From positions 1 through 40,813 of the forward strand of contig CAMDLI010000009.1 in NCBI GenBank assembly GCA_945901615.1: a stretch of DNA of 40,813 nt. Reading direction: 5' to 3'. Origin of the DNA: Spirosoma fluviale. Its GTDB lineage: Bacteria; Bacteroidota; Bacteroidia; Cytophagales; Cyclobacteriaceae. A program made the translations under genes and the position numbers. Shown one piece after another: positions 25,306-34,438 of this stretch (position 1 is the stretch's first letter; every line of letters starts with the position of its first letter). Under the pieces are notes generated by a model, which did not search any database, was not told where the DNA came from, and saw only the letters and a list, made by a program, of their open reading frames with translations.

Positions 25306-28080
25306 ATGGCGGAGTACAACTTTCGGGAAATTGAGCAGAAATGGCAGCAGAATTGGAAGGAAAAGGGAACCTTTAAAGCAGCGGTAGATCCGAAGCGTCC
25401 CAAATTCTATTCCTTGGACATGTTTCCCTATCCCTCTGGGGCGGGCCTGCACGTAGGACATCCACTTGGATACATCGCCTCCGATATTGTCTCTCGCTTC
25501 AAACTTTTGAAGGGATTCAATGTACTCCATCCCATGGGATACGATTCTTTTGGCTTGCCTGCCGAACAGTATGCGATCCAAACCGGACAGCATCCTGCCC
25601 TCACCACCGAACAAAATATCAGCCGCTACACGGAGCAATTGAAGAATATCGGCTTTGCTTTTGACTGGGACCGAGAAGTGCGTACCTCCGATCCAGCCTA
25701 TTACAAGTGGACCCAGTGGATTTTTATGCAGCTCTTTTCGAGCTATTACGATTTGGAGGCAAACAAGGCCTTGCCGATTTCCAGCTTGGTTGCCCGCTTT
25801 GAACAAGAGGGCAATGCACAGGTCAAGGCAGTTTGTGACGAAGACACCCCTGCCTTCACTTCAGCACAGTGGAAAGCCTTTTCAACGAATGAGCAGCAGC
25901 AATACTTATTGCATTACCGATTGACCTTCCTAGCGGAGACCACCGTCAACTGGTGTGGTGCCTTGGGTACAGTTCTCTCCAATGACGAAGTAAAAGATGG
26001 TTTTTCTGAGCGGGGTGGACATCCTGTGGAGCGGAAGAAAATGATGCAGTGGTCCATGCGAATCACCGCCTATGCCGACCGCTTGCTCAAGGGACTGGAT
26101 CAACTAGCTTGGTCTGAGCCCATCAAGGAGATGCAGCGCAACTGGATTGGAAAGTCCATTGGCGCAGAGGTAGTATTTGCTGTAAAAGGCTCCAATCAAA
26201 AAATTCAAGTGTTCACCACCCGCGTGGACACCATTTACGGAGTGACCTACCTGGCCTTGGCTCCAGAGTCAGACTTGGCCGCCGAACTGATTACTGAGGA
26301 CCAACAAGCCACTGCCGAAGCTTACATTCAGCAGGCAAAAAATCGTTCCGAGCGCGACCGCATGAGCGATGTCAAAACCATTTCGGGTGCGTTTACAGGC
26401 TCCTATGCCATCAATCCATTTAATGGTGAAGAAATTCCAGTTTGGATAGCAGACTACGTTCTGGCCGGCTATGGAACAGGTGCAGTGATGGCAGTTCCTG
26501 CGCACGACGAACGGGATTACAATTTTGCAAGACATTTTGGATTGGAAATCCGCCAGGTGATTGAAGGATCTATGGAAAATGGCTCCTTCCCTGGAAAAGG
26601 AGGGATTGTCATCAATTCGGGCAACCTAACAGGCTTGACCATGAAGGAAGCGATGAATAAATGTATCGCCTTTTTGGAGGAGCAGGGTATCGGACGTGGA
26701 AAAGTGCAGTACCGCATGCGGGATGCCATCTTTACCAGACAGCGCTACTGGGGTGAGCCGCTTCCAGTGTATTTCAAGGACGGACTTCCCTACCTCATCG
26801 AAGAAAAAGACCTTCCTTTAGTACTCCCTGAGGTAGACAAGTATTTGCCTACTGAGGATGGTGAGCCGCCACTTGGTCGAGCCAAGGAGTGGACTTACAC
26901 TACTGAATCCGGCACCTACCCTTTGGAACTGTCGACCATGCCGGGTTGGGCAGGATCAAGCTGGTATTTTTTCCGCTACATGGATCCAAGCAACAGCAAC
27001 TCTTTTGCAGATAAAGACAAAACGGACTATTGGGGAGCTGTAGATCTCTACATCGGTGGATCGGAACATGCCACAGGACACCTGCTGTATTCACGATTCT
27101 GGACCAAGTTCCTCTATGACATCGGAGCAGTCTCCATCGATGAGCCCTTCCAAAAAATGATCAACCAAGGCATGATCCAGGGTCGATCCAACTTTGTGTA
27201 CCGAATCAAAGGGAGCAATACCTTCGTTTCGCTTGGGTTGAAGGATACCTATGACACTTCAGCCATGCATGTGGATGTGAACATCGTGCACAACGACCAG
27301 TTGAACCTGGAGAAATTCAAGGCCTGGAGACCTGATCTAGCCAAAGCGGAATTTATCCTGGAGGATGGGAAGTACCACTGTGGAGCAGAAGTAGAAAAAA
27401 TGTCCAAGTCCAAGTACAATGTGGTCAATCCAGACGACATCATCGAGCGCTATGGGGCAGACACGCTCCGCTTGTACGAAATGTTTTTGGGACCCTTGGA
27501 GCAGTTTAAACCATGGAATACGAACGGCATCGATGGGGTGTACAAATTCTTGAGAAAACTGTGGAACCTCTACCATCCACAAAACGGCGCCTTTGCAATT
27601 AGTGAGGCACCGGCGAGCAAGGAAGAATTGAAAGCCCTGCACAAAGCCATCAAAAAGATGGAAGAGGATATGGCCAACTTCTCCTTCAACACCTCCGTGT
27701 CCAGCTTCATGATCTGTGTAAATGAACTGACCTCTTTGGGATGCAACAAGCGGGAAGTATTGGAGCCATTGGCTATTTTGGTTTCCCCTTACGCACCACA
27801 CATCGCTGAGGAACTCTGGGCGCTACTTGGCCATGGGGAATCCATCACCAAGGCCAGCTTCCCTGAATTCCAGGAGGCACATTTGGTCGAAAGCAATTTT
27901 GAATATCCTGTGATGATCAACGGAAAGTTGCGGGCCAAGTTGGACCTGCCACTAACCCTGACTGTTCCAGAGATCGAAAAGGCAGCCCTTGCCGATGCAC
28001 AAGTTCAAAAATGGCTGGAAGGCAAAGCGCCTAAAAAGGTGATTATCGTGCCTGGGAAAATTGTGAATTTGGTCGTTTAA
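25306..28080 (+). CDS. leuS: Leucyl-tRNA synthetase
   Basis: LeuS charges tRNA-Leu with leucine in the cytoplasm. The 924-residue class I synthetase has the HIGH-type motif 'HVGHP' (49-53) after 'FPYPSGAGL', the CP1 editing domain with '[18 protein letters not shown]'-type sequence and '[15 protein letters not shown]', the catalytic '[16 protein letters not shown]', KMSKS at 698-702 followed by KYN, and a C-terminal anticodon-binding domain. Length and domain order are normal for Bacteroidota. It is monocistronic between its own candidate promoter and a strong terminator. Confidence 0.98.
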   Translation: MAEYNFREIEQKWQQNWKEKGTFKAAVDPKRPKFYSLDMFPYPSGAGLHVGHPLGYIASDIVSRFKLLKGFNVLHPMGYDSFGLPAEQYAIQTGQHPALTTEQNISRYTEQLKNIGFAFDWDREVRTSDPAYYKWTQWIFMQLFSSYYDLEANKALPISSLVARFEQEGNAQVKAVCDEDTPAFTSAQWKAFSTNEQQQYLLHYRLTFLAETTVNWCGALGTVLSNDEVKDGFSERGGHPVERKKMMQWSMRITAYADRLLKGLDQLAWSEPIKEMQRNWIGKSIGAEVVFAVKGSNQKIQVFTTRVDTIYGVTYLALAPESDLAAELITEDQQATAEAYIQQAKNRSERDRMSDVKTISGAFTGSYAINPFNGEEIPVWIADYVLAGYGTGAVMAVPAHDERDYNFARHFGLEIRQVIEGSMENGSFPGKGGIVINSGNLTGLTMKEAMNKCIAFLEEQGIGRGKVQYRMRDAIFTRQRYWGEPLPVYFKDGLPYLIEEKDLPLVLPEVDKYLPTEDGEPPLGRAKEWTYTTESGTYPLELSTMPGWAGSSWYFFRYMDPSNSNSFADKDKTDYWGAVDLYIGGSEHATGHLLYSRFWTKFLYDIGAVSIDEPFQKMINQGMIQGRSNFVYRIKGSNTFVSLGLKDTYDTSAMHVDVNIVHNDQLNLEKFKAWRPDLAKAEFILEDGKYHCGAEVEKMSKSKYNVVNPDDIIERYGADTLRLYEMFLGPLEQFKPWNTNGIDGVYKFLRKLWNLYHPQNGAFAISEAPASKEELKALHKAIKKMEEDMANFSFNTSVSSFMICVNELTSLGCNKREVLEPLAILVSPYAPHIAEELWALLGHGESITKASFPEFQEAHLVESNFEYPVMINGKLRAKLDLPLTLTVPEIEKAALADAQVQKWLEGKAPKKVIIVPGKIVNLVV

Positions 28081-28097
28081 CCAGCAGTGAACTAAGC

Positions 28098-28127
28098 AAA
28101 GAGCGGGGAAATCCCGCTCTTTTTTTT
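28098..28127 (+). terminator. Terminator after leuS
   Basis: A 10-bp stem, AAAGAGCGGG (28098-28107) with CCCGCTCTTT (28113-28122), has a 5-nt loop and continues into TTTTT. It starts 18 nt after the stop. Confidence 0.92.
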
Positions 28128-28158
28128 GTAACTTTCTCATTCAATACCCTACTAGCAC

Positions 28159-29184
28159 ATGATTTTGTATTTCTTTCCAGTACGAACCACCTTTATTGAA
28201 CGTGACTTGGAAATGATCCGTCCTGTGGCCAAGATTGTACCGCTGGAATTTACCCAGACACCTTGGAAACTCCCGTTGTACTTGGTACTTCAATTTTTTC
28301 AATTGCTCTGGTACCTCCCAAAAACGAGTCAATACCTCTGTTTTTTTGGAGGATACCATACGGTGTTGCCTGTGATTTTCGGAACCATTTTTGGCAAAAA
28401 ATGCACCATCCAAGCAGGAGGAACCGACTGCATCAACATGCCAGAGATTGGCTATGGCAACTTTCGAAAGAATCCGCTTGCATGGGCTACTGCCTACTCC
28501 TTTACCCATTGCAGTTTGATCTTGCCCGTTGCTGAGGCCTTGGTAAGCCAGCACTACAACTATGACCAACGGATCAGCCCAAAGCAGGGGCTTCTGCAAC
28601 TGATTCCCGGTTTGAAGACACCCATTCAGGTCATCCCAAATGGATTTGATGTGGATTTTTGGAAGGACTTGGGATTGGAGCGGGTGAAGCACAGCTTTAT
28701 TTCTGTGGCTACGAGCACCTCCACCCCTGCTCGTGCACGGGTTAAAGGATACGATTTGATAGAAGAGTTGGCTGCAAGTAATCCGGAGTGGAGCTTTACT
28801 TTGGTGGGAGACTCCAACTACAACCCCCAATCAACCAATATCCAGGTATTGGGAAAAGAGACCCCAGCATCCCTGGTGCAGCGCTACAATACCCATGAAT
28901 TTTACCTGCAGCTTTCCAGTTCGGAGGGCTTTCCCAATGCCTTGGGTGAGGCCATGGCCTGTGGCTGCGTACCCATCGGATCGGCGGTAGGTGCCATTCC
29001 GGAGATTATTGGAGATACGGGATTGCTACTCAAACGGAAAGAGTTGGGCACTTTGCAACAGTTGATTCAGGATTGGATGGCCGGAAAAACTCAGTTGAGC
29101 TCACCACGAGCTCGTATTGAACGCTACTTCACCTATGCCCACCGCCGGCATTTATTGCTTCAAGCACTTTCGTTGAAGGAATAG
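28159..29184 (+). CDS. GT4-family glycosyltransferase
   Basis: The 341-residue GT-B glycosyltransferase has the family 4 C-terminal signature 'SSSEGFPNALGEAMACGCVPIGS', containing the E-x7-E pair E256/E264, then 'GAIPEIIGDTGLL'. The linker 'VIPNGFDVDFW' is typical of the start of the nucleotide-sugar domain. No transmembrane segment is obvious, although residues 38-58 are hydrophobic. It would transfer a sugar from a nucleotide donor to a cell-surface glycan or lipid, but it stands alone and no polysaccharide cluster surrounds it, so donor and acceptor are open. It begins 31 nt after the leuS terminator. Confidence 0.88.
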   Translation: MILYFFPVRTTFIERDLEMIRPVAKIVPLEFTQTPWKLPLYLVLQFFQLLWYLPKTSQYLCFFGGYHTVLPVIFGTIFGKKCTIQAGGTDCINMPEIGYGNFRKNPLAWATAYSFTHCSLILPVAEALVSQHYNYDQRISPKQGLLQLIPGLKTPIQVIPNGFDVDFWKDLGLERVKHSFISVATSTSTPARARVKGYDLIEELAASNPEWSFTLVGDSNYNPQSTNIQVLGKETPASLVQRYNTHEFYLQLSSSEGFPNALGEAMACGCVPIGSAVGAIPEIIGDTGLLLKRKELGTLQQLIQDWMAGKTQLSSPRARIERYFTYAHRRHLLLQALSLKE

Positions 29185-29196
29185 GTAGTGATTCCT

Positions 29197-29229
29197 AAAA
29201 AAACAGCGGAGAAGTTACCTTCTCCGCTG
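29197..29229 (-). terminator. Terminator after the barrel-like protein gene
   Basis: A perfect 11-bp stem, CAGCGGAGAAG (29204-29214) with CTTCTCCGCTG (29219-29229), has a 4-nt loop and a run of seven T on the minus strand. It lies between the convergent GT4 and barrel genes and could also slow plus-strand transcripts, though it lacks a T-run on that side. Confidence 0.85.
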
Positions 29230-29246
29230 CATTTAGGAGAGCTCCC

Positions 29247-29894
29247 TTAATTAAAGGTAAACCGAAGCACTGGAGTAAATTCAAGACTCTCGATAGGCTC
29301 TAAATACCCCTCCGTATAGGAGAGACGCGTTCGCAGGCCAACTTGGAAGTTTTCGCGAAGGGAATGGTAGTATTCTAGCCCCACAAAAGCTCCAAAATCT
29401 GAATTTACAGCATCATCATATAAAAGAATTACAGTTCGATCTGGATTTCTCGAATTGATAGAGACGAAAGGATCCCTGTGACGTAGGTAATATAGGCCGG
29501 CCGAACCAATCAACTTATCTTCGATAAAATGCCGTTTGAATACCAAGAAATGGAAGTTTTTCACCTTTCGAATTCGGTAATCTTCAAAAACAATCAAGGC
29601 ATCTGGAGACTGTTTAACCTCCGTGTAGTCCTCCGAATTCACTTGCTTTGAAAACCCAAATCCAAACTCATTTTTTCCAGCAGGTCTATACAGGTACTCA
29701 AAGCCAAATGCCTCCCCCCAACTTTTCATCTCAAAGTAAAAATCTCTTGGTATAGGATCGTAAGAACGGAAATCATTTGAAAGCCCGTAAGAAAAATTGA
29801 GGTTAGATCGTGACAAAATGGAATCAAGCTTTTGAGCCATCGCATTGGGAAAGGATAGGAAAAATAGGAGCGCCAACCAGGTTGCATTTTTCAT
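29247..29894 (-). CDS. Putative outer-membrane beta-barrel protein, unknown function
   Basis: I do not recognise a named family. The 215-residue protein has a Sec signal peptide (about 1-20, ending NAMAQ). It is followed by alternating aromatic/polar strands ('FGFEYLYRPAGKNEFGFGFS', 'GAFVGLEYYHSLRENFQVGLRTRLSY', given only by these ends: FGFEY, TRLSY) and ends in the barrel-like 'PVLRFTFN', one residue off a terminal phenylalanine. Eight to ten strands would fit this length. It lies 41 nt downstream of a large lipoprotein gene on the same strand, so the two may form one envelope unit. Confidence 0.72.
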   Translation of the reverse strand: MKNATWLALLFFLSFPNAMAQKLDSILSRSNLNFSYGLSNDFRSYDPIPRDFYFEMKSWGEAFGFEYLYRPAGKNEFGFGFSKQVNSEDYTEVKQSPDALIVFEDYRIRKVKNFHFLVFKRHFIEDKLIGSAGLYYLRHRDPFVSINSRNPDRTVILLYDDAVNSDFGAFVGLEYYHSLRENFQVGLRTRLSYTEGYLEPIESLEFTPVLRFTFN

Positions 29895-29935
29895 AGGAAT
29901 AGAATTTAAGTTTTAAAAAAAGAAGTGAAACGGAT

Positions 29936-31345
29936 TTAGCCGGGAATATCCGTAAAGCGGTGTTCGAAATAAAAGTGCAATGGACCCACGCTTTTCACAT
30001 TGAAATCAATGCCATTTCGGGTACGGACACCAAAATCGGTAGCTCCAATTATGTAAGCCAATACCGATGGCCGTGATAATTCAGAATTGGTTCGAAAAAG
30101 AGAGTTTTCTAATTCAGCTTCAACAATAACCGAAGAAGTGAACTCCGCAGTTGGCTTTTGATTTACAAAATCATAGCCCACCTTAGCATTGGCAGTCCCC
30201 TTGGCTTTTCCATGCCTCCTCAGCTCAGTGAAAAGAAGAAGCTGCTGGCTATTTTCGGATAGGTCCCAATCTGGATCAAATTGAATATTGACCGTTTTCC
30301 ATCTCTTTGACTCGATATCGTCCTTAGAAAATGTAATAACATCGTATCGGAAGGTCTCTCCTTCAGCAGTAGCGCTTGTCGTTCCATTGAAACTGACCTT
30401 TACCTTGCTTGAACCCCTAAAAAGCCTCACTTTAACAAAACGACTAAAAATCTTTTTATAATCTTTATTGGTCATTTTTACCTCTGGGATCGTCGTAAAT
30501 AAGATGTCTGCTTGCGAGATAGAGGTATGGTTGACATTGTAATTCAAAATCACCGCATCGGCAGAAGGGGTGGGAAGCTCAGGAACCGGAGGTGTAGTAT
30601 TCATCTCGTTAAAATCCTCGTCGAGGTAGGTCACCACCAGTGTCGCATGATCAAGCGAATATTCATCGTCCACAAAAGGCACCAAACTACCTTTGGAATT
30701 ACCTCCTGTAAGCGAATACAAAAACCCTTCGTTCCAGTCTTCCCGAATAAGGGGATCGTAGGTGGTCGTGATTGATCCAGCGTAGGTCTGCCAATTGAAC
30801 CGTTCCTCGTAAGGGAAGTGAATCACCAGGCCTTGGCTTGCAAAAAACGTGATCAGCTCCTCTTGAAGGGATACGCGTTGTTGTGCACGCTCGGGCCGGT
30901 CACGAAAGGTCTCAAAAGCCCTTTCTAAAAAAGGATAGGCATCCAAACGCGCCAAGGAATGCTGAAGCAGGGCTTCCCGAAAGGGGTTTGCCCCTGTACG
31001 CAAAGAACTAATATTTCCTGCACGACTTAAAGTAGTGAGTTCCGAAGGAGGCATGGTTTGCTTATCTCCAAGCAAGGTTGCAAGGGATACTGCATCCCCG
31101 AAGTCATCGTATTGCTGAATGTGCTCGCTGAGGGTGACCCGCGCTTCTTTGTTTTGCATCACCTCGCCTAGCAGTTGCGAAAATTCTTTGGCTGTTTCCA
31201 CCTGTTGCCATTCATCCAGCGGAAGCGTTTGCGTCCATAGCGGATCTGCCTGGGTCAATTGTAACTCTTCTTTGGGAAGGCAGGCGCTAAAAAGTAAGGG
31301 GCCGAGAAAAAGAATTCTTGAAAAATGTGATCGATTTCGTTTCAT
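29936..31345 (-). CDS. Large lipoprotein of unknown function
   Basis: I do not recognise this 469-residue protein. It has a lipoprotein signal with lipobox 'LFSAC' and C22 as first mature residue; the acidic or polar residues after it fit outer-membrane retention. The N-terminal half (about 25-180) is helical and leucine-rich. The C-terminal half (about 190-469) is strand-rich, with 'DHATLVVTYLDEDFNE', 'NVNHTSISQADILFTTIPE' and 'WKTVNIQFDPDWDL'-like segments. It probably precedes and is co-transcribed with the barrel-like gene. Upstream is the 0.9-kb gene-poor gap, with no clear promoter box. Confidence 0.72.
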   Translation of the reverse strand: MKRNRSHFSRILFLGPLLFSACLPKEELQLTQADPLWTQTLPLDEWQQVETAKEFSQLLGEVMQNKEARVTLSEHIQQYDDFGDAVSLATLLGDKQTMPPSELTTLSRAGNISSLRTGANPFREALLQHSLARLDAYPFLERAFETFRDRPERAQQRVSLQEELITFFASQGLVIHFPYEERFNWQTYAGSITTTYDPLIREDWNEGFLYSLTGGNSKGSLVPFVDDEYSLDHATLVVTYLDEDFNEMNTTPPVPELPTPSADAVILNYNVNHTSISQADILFTTIPEVKMTNKDYKKIFSRFVKVRLFRGSSKVKVSFNGTTSATAEGETFRYDVITFSKDDIESKRWKTVNIQFDPDWDLSENSQQLLLFTELRRHGKAKGTANAKVGYDFVNQKPTAEFTSSVIVEAELENSLFRTNSELSRPSVLAYIIGATDFGVRTRNGIDFNVKSVGPLHFYFEHRFTDIPG

Positions 31346-31595
31346 GTGTTTTGCGTTAAAAAGTAAAGGATTAGAAAAAATAAGTCATGAATGGAGGGGG
31401 CTAGCCTCTGGAATGTGCCTGGAGTAATTGTAAATACAGAAGAAACTTAATTTATTTAATTTAATTTAAAAAAGATTTTTTAATATTTTTTTTATTATTT
31501 ATTTAATTAGTTGTTTCTATTAACTCATTACCTATCCTAAACTCATCCCTGGAAAAAGTAACTCTAGCGTCTAGAAAGACACAGGGAATGAAAAG

Positions 31596-31715
31596 GTGAG
31601 GCTTCTTTTTGGAGAAAATCTTGATGCGAATGGGTATAAAAAATCAACACCTGTTGAAGAGGAGTCCCAAAGATTGGGCTTTTACCTAGCGAAAAAGAAG
31701 ATTCCAACTACTTAA
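31596..31715 (+). CDS. Possible 39-codon small ORF or gene remnant
   Basis: A GTG-started frame encodes 'VRLLFGENLD' through 'FYLAKKKIPTT', ending in TAA at 31713-31715. The frame is open back to a TAG at 31572. The composition looks protein-like (mixed, soluble, basic end) and not like translated AT-rich spacer. A terminator hairpin starts 32 nt after the stop. No ATG, Shine-Dalgarno or promoter was found, so this could be the 3' remnant of a decayed gene. I do not recognise a family. Confidence 0.3.
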   Translation: MRLLFGENLDANGYKKSTPVEEESQRLGFYLAKKKIPTT

Positions 31716-31746
31716 AGTCGGTTATCTGATTGATTTGACTCGAAAG

Positions 31747-31784
31747 CCTCAACGAAATTTTCGTGAAGGTTTTTTTCTTTTTTT
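31747..31784 (+). terminator. Orphan terminator, plus strand
   Basis: CCT-ca-ACGAAA pairs with TTTCGT-ga-AGG (31747-31769) in an interrupted hairpin, followed by TTTTTTTCTTTTTTT (31770-31784). The long T-run on the plus strand implies a plus-strand transcript ending here, although no confirmed gene lies upstream. Confidence 0.5.
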
Positions 31785-31926
31785 CACCCAAATCCAAATC
31801 TTCTGAAACTGAGTTTTAAAAAATAGAAAAACCCTACATCATGATTTTTTACATTTATTTTCTAAAAATCGAGCCGTTTTTAAACCACCTTTTGCAATTT
31901 TTATGAATTGTAAAGATTTTTTTAAT

Positions 31927-31959
31927 AAAAAAAGGAGCCAGTTTCTGAAAACTGACTCC
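31927..31959 (-). terminator. Orphan terminator, minus strand
   Basis: On the minus strand GGAG-T-CAGTTT and AAACTG-G-CTCC (31959-31934) pair around TCAG with one mismatched position. A run of seven T follows (31933-31927). The only sequence upstream on this strand is intergenic, which suggests a short unannotated transcript or a relic. Confidence 0.55.
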
Positions 31960-32257
31960 CTATTTGGGGTTATTGTTAATGGATTAAAAACATATAAACT
32001 TCTGCAAAATGCTGGGTTGAGCACTAATTCTTTGCGTTAAAGTTTTCTAAACCTATGCAATCGATTGTATTTATCAAAATTTCAGAAAAGATTTTCCAAA
32101 AAAAATTTCAATCACTTTTGGATCTGGCAAAAAGTTAACGTGGCAATCTATCCTTCATGGCAATTGAAAAGCTGAGGAAGGAAGGCAAATCATCTGTCAA
32201 GAAATAAACTATTGAATTTAATTTCTATTTTTAGTTTTAAACCCGCACAAAACCCCC

Positions 32258-32977
32258 ATGGAATCAGAAATCCACCTCGAAAATTCTAAATTCGGCAAAC
32301 TCCAAGATTACCTCAAAGAGTTTGTGTATGGAGGAATCGATGGGGCCGTGACCACCTTTGCCGTCGTGGCTGGGGGATTTGGTGCCAATTTGGATACGGG
32401 CATCCTCCTAATCCTAGGCTTTGCCAACCTGCTTGCAGATGGATTTTCCATGTCAGTAGGAGCCTATTTGGCTGCCAAAAGTGAGCGCGACACCTACGAC
32501 AAACACGAAAAGATTGAATACTGGGAAATTGAAAATCTCCCAGAGATCGAACGTGCCGAGATCGAAGAGATCTATGCTGCCAAGGGTTTTAAAGGAGAAC
32601 TCCTTCAACAGGTAGTGGACCATATCTGCGCAGACAAGAAGCTTTGGGTAGCCGAGATGATGAAAGACGAGCTAGGCATGATGCGTGACCACAAAAGTCC
32701 TTTGAAGATTGGAGCCGCCACCTTTGCTTCCTTTCTACTAGTAGGCCTTATTCCCCTTACGGTGTACCTCTGGAACTTTTTCTTTCCTACCCCGATCAAC
32801 CTCTTTTTCTGGACTAGTTTACTCACTGGCCTCGCCTTCTTTTTAGTGGGTTGGCTCAAGAGTGCTGTCAACCAAACCTCTGCCCTTAGAGGAATATCAG
32901 AAACCGTACTCTTAGGACTTTTGGCAGCAGTAGTGGCCTACTTTGTAGGAGATGTGTTGGAACAGTTTTTTATGTGA
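32258..32977 (+). CDS. VIT1/CCC1-family iron/manganese transporter
   Basis: The 239-residue integral membrane protein belongs to the vacuolar iron transporter family, which moves Fe(II)/Mn(II) out of the cytosol. The hallmark first helix 'GGIDGAVTTFAVVAGGFGA' and second helix with 'LGFANLLADGFSMSVGAYLAAKSERD' (ends LGFAN, KSERD) are present. They are followed by the cytosolic metal-binding stretch rich in glutamates (about 85-145, including 'EIERAEIEEIYAAKGF' and 'MMKDELGM'). Three further hydrophobic helices complete the fold (about 152-172, 180-202, 213-236). It stands alone on the plus strand between the gap and a heptamer repeat. Confidence 0.93.
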   Translation: MESEIHLENSKFGKLQDYLKEFVYGGIDGAVTTFAVVAGGFGANLDTGILLILGFANLLADGFSMSVGAYLAAKSERDTYDKHEKIEYWEIENLPEIERAEIEEIYAAKGFKGELLQQVVDHICADKKLWVAEMMKDELGMMRDHKSPLKIGAATFASFLLVGLIPLTVYLWNFFFPTPINLFFWTSLLTGLAFFLVGWLKSAVNQTSALRGISETVLLGLLAAVVAYFVGDVLEQFFM

Positions 32978-32994
32978 TTGAAAAACTTTGCTAA

Positions 32995-33022
32995 CAGACC
33001 ACAGTCAACGGTCCACAGCTCA
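32995..33022. repeat. Degenerate heptanucleotide tandem repeat, four units (CAGTCCA type)
   Basis: Four adjacent 7-mers (CAGACCA, CAGTCAA, CGGTCCA, CAGCTCA) each differ by one or two bases from CAGTCCA. The array lies in the short convergent gap between the VIT1 gene and the DUF4407 gene. The unit differs from the TACGAGG array at 22998-23025, but length and copy number are the same. Confidence 0.6.
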
Positions 33023-33108
33023 CCTAATTGAACCTCAAACCTTTTTTTCTCTGGTTAGTGGTGAAAAAGCGGGTATTCAAATTTAACAGACTAGCGATTC
33101 TCCATCTT

Positions 33109-34209
33109 TCAAATAGCCCTTTTTTTACCCAATTCAGATTTCTGCTCGTTTTCCGCATTGGTGGAAGCAGCAGCCAATTCCGATGCATAAAAGTGGGTAG
33201 ATTTGAAGTAGCTGAGGCGAGCTTCTGACTCCCCACTCGAGCGCTTCCATTTTTCCTGCTTGTACAGTTTAACCTGATCCTCATGAAGCTCCAACAACTC
33301 GTCGTAGGGTCCACGGGAAGAAATCAATTTGATAAAAATGGGAGCAGTTTCAATCGCTATAAAGAGCAACACCAAAAACAGTTCTGCAGTAGCCATGGCC
33401 TTACTTTCCTCAGTAAGCTTAGCCAACCCGTCCATTCGAGCTGCAAATCCATCGAATCCATTGATGCCGGGCACCTGCTTCTCAAACTCTGCATCCCGCT
33501 TGGCTCGGAACGCTTCGATTTGGACATCCAATTCCTTAATTCGCGCTTCATTTCGGATAGAAAGGGTATTCAAGTCCTCTTGAGCCGCATCCAACTGCTT
33601 TTCCTTTTTCTTGGCATTCGTTCCCAATCCGACCTTCCCGCTCGTACTGGCTGTTTTTTCTCCAAATCGTTCTGCATCGTATTCCTCCTGCAACTTGTCT
33701 CGGTAGTCTCGGGCCTGCTTTTCTTCTTCTTTTAGTCCTTCCTTCTCTCCTTCCAAGGCTTGGATTTCAGGAAATCCCTTGGCCAGACTATCCTTGGACT
33801 GCTTGATGAAAGCGATCTTCTGCTCATCCAACTTTCGATTGATCTCCCGCTCAAATAGTTTCAACTCCAAGGGCTTTGAAATCACGACCGCCAGAAGGAG
33901 GGCCAAGACCAATCGAGGAAGGGCAAGCTTCCACTCCGACCAGCCTTGTTCCTTTTTGCGCATGCTAGACACGATAAATCGATCTAAATTGAAGATCATC
34001 GCTCCCCAGAGCAAGGCAAAAACCAGCGCGATCCCCCAGGATTGAAAAACGGTGTAAAGAGCATAAAATCCAGCCAGAGCCGCAAAAATCCCAGTGAAAA
34101 ATACCGTTGCACCGATTCCAAGGTACTTATTGGATTCGGTGGGTACTTTCTGGAGGATGGAGAAATTTGCACCACTGCAAAACCAGAAAAATCGAGTAAG
34201 TGCCTGCAT
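33109..34209 (-). CDS. DUF4407 domain membrane protein
   Basis: The 366-residue protein starts 'MQALTRFFWFCSGANFSIL', the usual opening of DUF4407 proteins. I therefore use the ATG at 34209; the frame to 34260 adds 17 unrelated residues. There are three N-terminal transmembrane segments (about 30-56, 58-80, 97-118), a long charged coiled coil (about 125-250, many K/E/Q) and a fourth helix ('LFLVLLFIAIETAPIFIKLIS'). A conserved 'SSRGPYDELL' and a variable tail follow. The function of the family is not established; the layout suggests a membrane-anchored coiled-coil scaffold or sensor. It is divergent from the SGNH hydrolase. Confidence 0.85.
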   Translation of the reverse strand: MQALTRFFWFCSGANFSILQKVPTESNKYLGIGATVFFTGIFAALAGFYALYTVFQSWGIALVFALLWGAMIFNLDRFIVSSMRKKEQGWSEWKLALPRLVLALLLAVVISKPLELKLFEREINRKLDEQKIAFIKQSKDSLAKGFPEIQALEGEKEGLKEEEKQARDYRDKLQEEYDAERFGEKTASTSGKVGLGTNAKKKEKQLDAAQEDLNTLSIRNEARIKELDVQIEAFRAKRDAEFEKQVPGINGFDGFAARMDGLAKLTEESKAMATAELFLVLLFIAIETAPIFIKLISSRGPYDELLELHEDQVKLYKQEKWKRSSGESEARLSYFKSTHFYASELAAASTNAENEQKSELGKKRAI

Positions 34210-34407
34210 GAATTGGATAGTTTTAGAAGTCTTTTTTGAATGAAGCGAAAACGCGACCAAAAATTTGCATGGAATGGATTTTGGGCGAATTCATTTGCAA
34301 ACAAGCCCTAATCAAGAAAAATGGCAGAAAACCGGTTTTGTCCACAACAGCATTAAACGGACACAAGCCTGAAAAATGTTCAGTATCGTTCAAAAAAATG
34401 GTCGATT

Positions 34408-34434
34408 TTGACTCACTAATTTTTAGTAGGTTTG
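34408..34434 (+). promoter_or_regulatory. Possible promoter of the SGNH hydrolase gene
   Basis: TTG (34408-34410), a 16-nt spacer and TAGGTTTG (34427-34434), an exact TAnnTTTG box. The box ends only 4 nt before the ATG at 34439, which would make the transcript leaderless or nearly so. The spacer is one or two bases short. Confidence 0.35.
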
Positions 34435-34438
34435 ATTG

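Larger units (their letters stand above)
31346..32257. other. Gene-poor 0.9-kb gap with two orphan terminator hairpins
   Basis: No ordinary gene fits here. The left 200 bp (to about 31540) are extremely AT-rich. A candidate short ORF (31596-31715) is followed by a plus-strand terminator (31747-31784). A second terminator-like hairpin faces the minus strand (31927-31959), although no minus-strand gene lies to its right before the VIT1 gene, which is on the plus strand. No TTG/TAnnTTTG pair was found for either putative transcript. I compared the stretch by eye with tmRNA, RNase P and SRP RNA landmarks and saw none. Confidence 0.5.

Noticed and set aside
25300-25806. 168-codon minus-strand reading frame opposite the 5' end of leuS
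   Set aside because: It is the mirror of conserved leuS codons, with no family resemblance.
27337-27801. 154-codon minus-strand reading frame in leuS
   Set aside because: Antisense shadow of the KMSKS region; composition rich in W/C/H as expected from reverse translation of a coding strand.
28141-28830. 229-codon minus-strand reading frame opposite the GT4 gene
   Set aside because: It is fully antisense to a gene with clear GT4 motifs, has no recognisable domain and no ribosome-binding or promoter signals.
31541-31785. Possible housekeeping RNA (tmRNA, RNase P or SRP RNA) before the plus-strand terminator
   Set aside because: None of the landmark sequences (tmRNA tag or tRNA-like ends, the RNase P GAGGAAAGTCC box, the SRP GGAAGNAGC-type loop) is present.
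31839-32024. 61-codon minus-strand reading frame in the gene-poor gap
   Set aside because: It runs through the minus-strand terminator hairpin and its T-run, and its product looks like random AT-rich translation.
31350-32041. 11-bp direct repeat TTTGCGTTAAA at 31350-31360 and 32031-32041
   Set aside because: Such short matches are expected by chance many times in a window of this size, and there is no mobile-element structure between the copies.
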